Shown piece after piece: positions 58,163 to 64,000 of a stretch of DNA of 64,000 nucleotides (positions within the stretch are counted from its first letter, which is position 1; every line of letters starts with the position of its first letter). The translations under genes and the position numbers were made by a program. The notes under the pieces were generated by a model. That model did no database searches. It was not told the DNA's origin and was given only the letters and a program-made list of their open reading frames with translations. Origin of the DNA: Albophoma yamanashiensis. Lineage: Eukaryota; Ascomycota; Sordariomycetes; Hypocreales; Ophiocordycipitaceae. The stretch covers positions 1,620,534 to 1,684,533 of the forward strand of contig BCKH01000007.1 in assembly GCA_001600555.1 (NCBI GenBank), written 5' to 3'.

Positions 58163-59887
58163 ATGGCCACAGAAACGTACGACAGGTTGTGCAATGAGTT
58201 GTACGAGAAAATATATAGGAAACTGGAGCGAACAGAAGATGAGCGGCTCAGGTTTGTTCCTCGGAGAACGGCCAAACGCATTCTACAAGATGACGACAAT
58301 AAGTACCTGAAACGCTTCTTTCACAGCTTAGCTACGCCTGGCCTGACAAGTCCCGACATATTTCACATTTCGGACGCAGCATTTGTGGAGAGGGTAAAAG
58401 CCAGGAAGCTTTTCGACTTTCTCGGCACGCTCGTCTTCGCAACATGCAGCGTCCATGCTGCCAGAACCTTTGCTGAGAAACTCGTTGCTGTCGACGACTC
58501 CGTGTGGCTAGCACAAGACGCCCAAAAGAAGCCGATGGGCTTATTGCCTGCCAATCGAGCGCAGCTTGAAGAGTTGTTTGGTAGTGTCGTTGACGCAGAC
58601 AAGTTCTTGACAAAACAGGGATGCTTCTGTGCGGTTGTGCTAGTCAACAAGAAAGAGGTCAATATTGAGGACTTAGATTGTCAACGACTACCTTACCTCG
58701 AAGAGACGCCAATTGGAGAGGGCGCATTTGGCAAGGTTTTCCGAGTTACCGTTGCCGAGGGCCACTTCCGCGACGACTCTGACCCAGCATTCCCGTACAA
58801 CGTCAAGCCCAAGGCGCTGGCGCGCAAGGACTATGTCATCGCCAACAGGTCCAATGCAAAAGAAGAATACGCAATCATGGGGCAGATACTCAATTCGACC
58901 TCCCGGAAGTGCGAGAATATTGTCGAGAGCCTGGGTTGTCTCGAGATTGGCTCTAGCTACAGCCTCTTCATGCCCCTGGCAATCTGCGACCTCCGCGCGT
59001 ACATGATGAACAACCATTACAACCGCCCTCAGACAAAAGAAGCCAGGGCTGACATTATTCTTTGTGCTGCAGGGCTAGCAAGCGGCCTGGACTTCCTCCA
59101 CAATGATATCAAGAACGCTGAGCTTGACGATCTGGTGTGCTACCACATGGACCTGAACCCCGGCAACGTTCTCGTTTTCCAGGAGAACACAAGCGACGGT
59201 CGTATTCGCACAGTCTGGAAGCTGAGCGACTTTGGCATGGCCCGTGTCAAGATCCGGCGTCATGGTCATGGCGCCATAAAAGAAACCGACTTCAACAGCC
59301 TTTTTGTACGTCGGAAGAGGGCCCAGGAACCGTCAGCATCGGCAACCGTCAACCGCCGCGGTGAAGGCACGTATCTGCCACCCGAATCGTTATCTTCCAA
59401 GGCTAGCATGAGGACAAGCAGTGATGTGTGGGCCCTGGGGTGTGTAATCAGCGTTGTGCTTACATATCTCGAAGCCGGAGCTGAGGGTGTAACCCGCTAC
59501 CAGGATGCTCGCATGGAACACCGTCGTGCGGAACATCATGACGGCTTCTTTCTCCGAGGCACTAGGTTCGACCGAGCTGAACTCCATCCACAGGTCAGGG
59601 CATGGCACAAAGAACTCAAAGTGAAAGTGGCCAAGCGGAACGCCACAGAGGGCAGAGCCGTGTCTAATATCCTCGACTTTCTCGAGAATTCTGTTCTCAA
59701 AATTGATCAGGACCGCCGATGCAGCGCAAAGGGCGTCAAGCTTAAACTTGAGGAGATGTTTAGGATGTATCGAAGCGCGGAGGATCCGAGAAGAGATTCA
59801 ATTCTTCCGCCAGTGTCGATCTCGCCGAGGTCTGGCACCTTCTACCTCGACCCGCCTAATAAATGTGTCGCAGCTGACAATGAATAA
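58163..59887 (+). CDS. Fungal protein kinase with long N-terminal extension
   Basis: This is a single-exon frame of 574 aa. Residues 1-175 form a conserved fungal helical extension (RFVPRRTAKRIL, FFHSLATPGLTSPDIFHISD). The kinase domain begins at about 180: glycine loop GEGAFGKVFRV (185-195), a likely ATP-binding Lys in LARKDY, catalytic loop HMDLNPGNVLVF with Asp and Asn intact (HRD is HMD), DFG in KLSDFGMARVK, an activation segment ending TYLPPES, and SDVWALGCVISVVLTY. All catalytic residues seem present, so it is probably active. The frame ends SGTFYLDPPNKCVAADNE. In relatives I recall, the same linker continues into a beta-propeller, which here lies 33 nt downstream in another frame. So this may be the first half of a split kinase-propeller gene. 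Confidence 0.85.
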   Translation: MATETYDRLCNELYEKIYRKLERTEDERLRFVPRRTAKRILQDDDNKYLKRFFHSLATPGLTSPDIFHISDAAFVERVKARKLFDFLGTLVFATCSVHAARTFAEKLVAVDDSVWLAQDAQKKPMGLLPANRAQLEELFGSVVDADKFLTKQGCFCAVVLVNKKEVNIEDLDCQRLPYLEETPIGEGAFGKVFRVTVAEGHFRDDSDPAFPYNVKPKALARKDYVIANRSNAKEEYAIMGQILNSTSRKCENIVESLGCLEIGSSYSLFMPLAICDLRAYMMNNHYNRPQTKEARADIILCAAGLASGLDFLHNDIKNAELDDLVCYHMDLNPGNVLVFQENTSDGRIRTVWKLSDFGMARVKIRRHGHGAIKETDFNSLFVRRKRAQEPSASATVNRRGEGTYLPPESLSSKASMRTSSDVWALGCVISVVLTYLEAGAEGVTRYQDARMEHRRAEHHDGFFLRGTRFDRAELHPQVRAWHKELKVKVAKRNATEGRAVSNILDFLENSVLKIDQDRRCSAKGVKLKLEEMFRMYRSAEDPRRDSILPPVSISPRSGTFYLDPPNKCVAADNE

Positions 59888-59920
59888 CACCTTGGAGCAG
59901 ACAATATTCCAACCCAAATG

Positions 59921-61292
59921 TCGATGAATGGTATCCCTCGTCCTCTGAGGACTTCAAAGGCTGCGCAATATCGCCGGACGCGAATGTCCTGGCCTACTGG
60001 ACCGACGCCAAAATCGCGCTGTACACGTCGCAATGTCTTCTCAAAGCCAAAGAAGGACGTACGGTAGGTTGGGAGAATTATTGGTCTCTTAATGAACGAG
60101 ACTGCTTCTTGAAGACTATCTGTTTGACCAACAAGTATCTCATTGCCTCAACCACGGGTCGCAATCTTGTAAGGAGAAGCCTCTTCACCTGCTCGTCACC
60201 TGACGCTTCCGATACGCAGCTAATCGCAAAATTACAAAGCTGTATATTTTTAATCTCGAAGGCGGGTTGGCGGTCGACTATAACCTGAACAGCGTTCGCC
60301 GTCTTGTCCTGAGACTTCCTGCTATACATAAAACAGCCATCTCACCGGACAGCAAGAATCTGGTGTTTGTGGCGAGGAATTACACGAACGAGAGAGGACC
60401 GGGGATCTTATTTTATAGTTCTATGTCAGACCTTATTTCCTTTATTGATACGGCACCACGGTGAGTCCTAGTGTCGCGAGTTCTCTCGCTGGACGACTAT
60501 ACGGAGTCTTTGGACTTACATCGTTCCAGGCCAAGATCACCCAACGACAACACGGGCCGGAAGGAGAGCATACCTGTCACATTAGATATGCGTTGGCTGC
60601 AATCAATAAAGATAGACTGGCCTGCGGAAGATGTCGCGCACTTATCCCTATCGAACGACAACGACGTCTATCTCGTCGTTAGACCTGAACTCACAGCCAT
60701 GAGCAAAAAACACAAGATTCCAATCACTCATGTGTCCCTTGACAACCTGACAATGCATACATTAAACATTGAGTCACAGGTACGTCCACTCATTTCCTTG
60801 AAACGCAAAACTACATTCGTTCTACATTCTGACTCGCCAAAGGGCTTCGACGGTGGCGCTACGACCGGCCTCTTCACCACCTTCTGTCCATTCGCCAACA
60901 AAGATACCTGTGCAGTTGTTACCCGCGAAAAGCGCTTCCACATACAAAAGTTTCACGGCACCGACGCGAGCCTCGAGCTCCAAAGGGACATTCCGGTCTA
61001 CCGCATCATTCGACTCCTGACGAGCTGTCCCGGGGGCAGACTCCTAGCGGTAGGGACTGTACAAGCCAGGCACAAATTGTTGCTCCTGGAGATACAAGAC
61101 TTCTCACTCTCCTCCAAGACTTCTGTACGACAGCTTGCCAGCCTTCCTGGCCTCTCGTACGGAGACGATTTTGCGGCGGTGCTATCCGACGGCGGCGACT
61201 CGGACCAGTGCGTCGTCGTCGCATCTCTGACCGGTGCTAGTCGACGCATTATCTACAAGGTGAAGCTTCCTCCCATAGTGCCGGCAGAGTGA
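59921..61292 (+). CDS. WD40/beta-propeller-like partner of the upstream kinase
   Basis: The coding sequence starts around VDEWYPSSSEDFKGCAISPDANVLAYWTD at 59921 and ends at 61292 (PPIVPAE). Two introns are supported: one starting GTAAGG after STTGRNL with the acceptor near 60239, joining to LYIFNLEGGLAVDYN, and one at 60462-60530 (GTGAGT...TCCAG), joining DTAPR to PRSPNDN. Propeller-like repeats are visible as ISPDANVLAYW, ISPDSKNLVFVAR, LSNDNDVYLVVR, GGRLLAVGT. There is no good start codon, and the kinase frame just upstream ends in TAA at 59885-59887. An intron at 59831-59901 (weak donor GTCTGG, acceptor GAGCAG) would join both in phase but would remove the conserved FYLDPP segment. Most likely this is the C-terminal half of a kinase-propeller protein that has become separated. 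Confidence 0.68.
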
Positions 61293-61325
61293 GCTCTTGC
61301 GAGTATGGAGACGCTGCTCGCGCTG

Positions 61326-62936
61326 TCACACAGAACGAGACAGGTCCCGGAGGTCGATAGTTTGGTCGGACTTCGCAAAGCGCCGCGCCAAAGCTCTCCA
61401 GTCCGGATTGATTTTCACGTTCGGTGCAAGTCGCCAGAGCAAGAGACTATCGTGTTTCAGGAGCCAATAGTAAAAGGCCATTGTGACTCCCGTAAGCACG
61501 GCCGTTGAGACGAGGTAAATCCATATCATGGATGTACAGACGATGCGACTGTTGGGCTGGTCCATACTGAAGAAGTTCATTCCAAAAAACGACTAGGAGG
61601 TCAAACAGTTAGCGTTGGATTTGGCAAAGGGGTTTTCTCAGCTTCGGGATTTGGTGTGAGACTTACAGCGGCAAAAGATGCCGGTGCATAGATTAATGTC
61701 AGCATGGTGATGAATACTGCCGACTTGTTCAACTGGAGCATGTTTCCGTTTTGCTGCTTGGCAATGACCTGGTCTCGAAATAGTAGCGTATTGACGAGCA
61801 ATTGTCCGGCCTTCTGAGCCCGCCGTTGTAGGTACGTTGCTGTGCGAGAATGAGCCGCGCATTGGCGGAGGTGGTTGTTGAGTTTGACGGCAGCCCGGTC
61901 ACTTTCCTCGGACATAGCCGACAGGCCAGGATAGTTGCTCAATAGTGTTGTGAGATCCCGGAGCGCATCCATCGTAGATTCAATTAGGCTGGTTGCCTTG
62001 ACAAAACGGGTCTCAAGACTGATCATGGCGCTCAAATGGTCGTATCCAAGACGGAGAGGCTCGTCGATGTATGTCGCAAAAGTACTATTTGCCTGTCCCC
62101 TTGTTAATACGTGTAATGTCGACCAGATATACAGGAGCATTACTGCTTACCAGTGGAAGAAACTCGCCTTCATATGTGGCCAAGTACCGTCGCCAAGAGG
62201 GGAGGTAAGCCGAAAACAAGGCTTCATGTAATGACAGTGGTCCAGGGCTGAGCCCACCTTGGTTCCAGCTCAGAAGGTATTCCTCAATACGCCTATGGCC
62301 TTTTGAGTCGGGCTTCGGGCTAAAGAGCAGGAATACGCTCTGGCGAGTTAAGGTGTTGAAACGGTGGCATATCCCGCTCTGCCGAATAACCCACTCCTTG
62401 TCGCTCTCTTTGAACTCTGGGTAGCGGATCGTGTATGATACCTCTAGTGGTGTTTTAGACGAGATATAAAGGCCAAATGGTCAGGCTTCATCTTACCAAT
62501 CCACGAACCAGTCGTGAATAGGGTCAACGGGACACAGTAGGCTTCCTCCAGGTCGAGGCTGCGGGTATAGAAACACGAAGGCAGGTCCCAAACTGAATGG
62601 CTTAGGTCGTGCGCTTTGGCAATGAGGGACATCATTGGCCGCGTGATTTGGAGCGGCCTCCACGAGTTGCGTTGGCATATTGAACTTGGCGTTAGGTTAG
62701 CACCCCTTTTGTTGCGGATCAAGGTGTCCATCCACGAAGTCGTACATGAAGCGACAAGAGTAGTCACCATTCTCGTCATTCTCAACGTATGCTCTCAGAC
62801 TCTCAAGGTTCGAGAATGATTGAGATCGCACCGCCGAGTGATTGGATGCGTCGCTGGATACACGTATGATGTCGAGGAATCGAGCAGGCTCGAGCAATTC
62901 ATCAACGAAGCACCGATCCCCTAACGTGGGATCCAT
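61326..62936 (-). CDS. Fungal CorA-like Mg2+ transporter family protein
   Basis: I assembled five exons: 62746-62936, 62497-62684, 62151-62443, 61667-62092 and 61326-61592, giving 454 aa. All joins keep frame and make sense: CRFISICQRNSWRPLQ, GSWIEVSYTIRYPEF, GEFLPLANSTFATY and ASFAASFFGMNFF. The soluble N-terminal region contains LEPARFLDIIRV and DLPSCFYTRSLDLEEAYCV; then WVIRQSGICHRFNTLTRQSVF, a long helical stalk (SAMISLETRFVKATSLIESTMDALRDL), and the CorA-type end: TM1 AVFITMLTLIYAPASFAA, the ion-selectivity motif GMN, and TM2 IWIYLVSTAVLTGVTMAFYY. GMN is intact, so Mg2+ transport is plausible. Homologues usually have about 100 more N-terminal residues, so an upstream exon may be missing from this model; a candidate starts near 63584. 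It converges on the propeller gene with 33 nt between stops. Confidence 0.88.
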
Positions 62937-64000
62937 CACGATACAACGGGTGGAGAAAGAACAGCGACGAATGTAAAATATGCAACCACAGCGTACACGA
63001 CTTCAAGCGCTCAATGTCATCAGAAAAGCTTGTTGTCAATGCTATATAGTATAGGCAATGGTTTCGCCCCCCTAACAGAACATCGGGCCGACCTCTCCGC
63101 ATGCCGCCGCTGCCGGTCTGCCTAGTCAGCCAGTGTATGCCTTGAAGGCTGTAAGCGCCGACCCGGCGGCACAAGAGACAGGTACAGCTCCAGGCTTATG
63201 CAACGTCATAGATCCCTGGCCGAGCTGTGGAGTGATTGTTTGTTAGTGGCTGGTAGTGAAAGGCACCAGGCGAACATGGCCTCACTCAATATCTGCCTGC
63301 ACAACACCGTCCCATTAGAAAACGTCAACACGTGGCTCTGCCAGCTCAGTCGGCACTCACTTGTTCCACAGTTCTTGGGGCAGTAAAGCACCACTGGTCG
63401 TCTCTCATCTGTCACCAGTCTCAGCGACCCATGCACTGGAAGAAATGGAAGTGGAGTAGCACAGGCGCACCCTGATATTGAACTCCGTCTGCCCTGGGAA
63501 CAGGCGTTCAAGAAGTGCCTGAAGGCTTGTCTGCTTTAGGTATCGCTTGACGACGTTCTGAGAAGCCTGTTGATCCATCTTGTCGACTTGCGTTTGTCTG
63601 GCAGCTGGCAGCGTCCAGTCGGTTTCTCGGAAAAGGTAACAAGAAGGGCTGTACATTCTCGCCCGAGGCGATGCTGTGTTTTGTGTCCCTCCCCAGTTCT
63701 AGGCACACTGGGGGACATCCAGCCTCCACGCCACAAACGAGGCAGCTCGGCCGCCTTCCACTCGGTGAGGATGGAATGGCTGCGAGGCAACGTCACCTTC
63801 TCCAATGTGGCAATGACCGCTACGCCCAGCCCGGCTGTGCGATTACTGGTCGGGATTGCGGCTGCAGCTGAATGCATGTCTGATGTGTGCATGTCCCAAC
63901 ATGGAACCCCGCTGCGATGATCGTACCTTCATGCCAGCCGCCGTACAGAAGTGACATTGAAAAGCGCTCACAAAGCCGCATTCGCATATACGTGCTTCTA
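62937..64000. other. Upstream region of the CorA-like gene, possible 5' exon
   Basis: A minus-strand frame at about 63470-63584 reads MDQQASQNVVKRYLKQTSLQ and later FPGQTEFNIRV, which resembles the N-terminal start of CorA-like fungal proteins. If spliced to the gene at left it would supply the expected missing N-terminus, but I could not place the introns. Nothing else is recognised up to the window end. Confidence 0.35.

Overview
The window is nuclear DNA of a filamentous ascomycete, most likely a sordariomycete and plausibly Hypocreales. This rests on short introns (about 50-100 nt, GTRNGT donors, CTRAC-like branch points, YAG acceptors), one gene per promoter, and families typical of filamentous fungi: a HET-domain relic, DUF8035, DUF2293, a CorA-like fungal transporter, a kinase/propeller pair and a small secreted Cys-rich protein. 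I saw no tRNA, rRNA, CRISPR or intact transposon. The species is not identified.

Layout. 0-17.9 kb is mostly conserved: a partial TMEM135-like membrane protein (+, cut by the window edge), an OPT oligopeptide transporter (-), homogentisate 1,2-dioxygenase (-), a 173-aa conserved protein (-), an unknown 456-aa protein (+) and a membrane-anchored M24 peptidase (-). A gene-poor 4.3-kb gap follows the transporter. 18.6-20.7 kb holds a broken HET gene. 22-33 kb returns to conserved genes: two coiled-coil proteins, a small membrane protein, a long LRRC40-like protein with an in-frame stop, and a DUF2293 protein.

33-37 kb is AT-rich accessory DNA with short palindromes, a spliced knottin-like secreted protein, and a compact GC-rich RIB3-like gene. 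39.8-46.6 kb is conserved and very GC-rich: DUF8035 protein, secreted serine carboxypeptidase, sterol desaturase-like enzyme and a 99-aa membrane protein. 46.6-64 kb is again mosaic and partly AT-rich: an F-box-like protein with AT-biased codons, a 4.6-kb gene-free AT-rich stretch with tandem repeats, an intracellular lipoxygenase, a protein kinase followed by an out-of-frame beta-propeller partner, and a five-exon CorA-like transporter.

The genes do not form one pathway or cluster. The main pattern is alternation of GC-rich conserved blocks with AT-rich accessory blocks that hold the candidate effector, broken signalling or incompatibility genes and the oxylipin enzyme. The observations most worth checking are the knottin-like protein, the stop inside the LRR gene, the split kinase/propeller gene and the HET relic.
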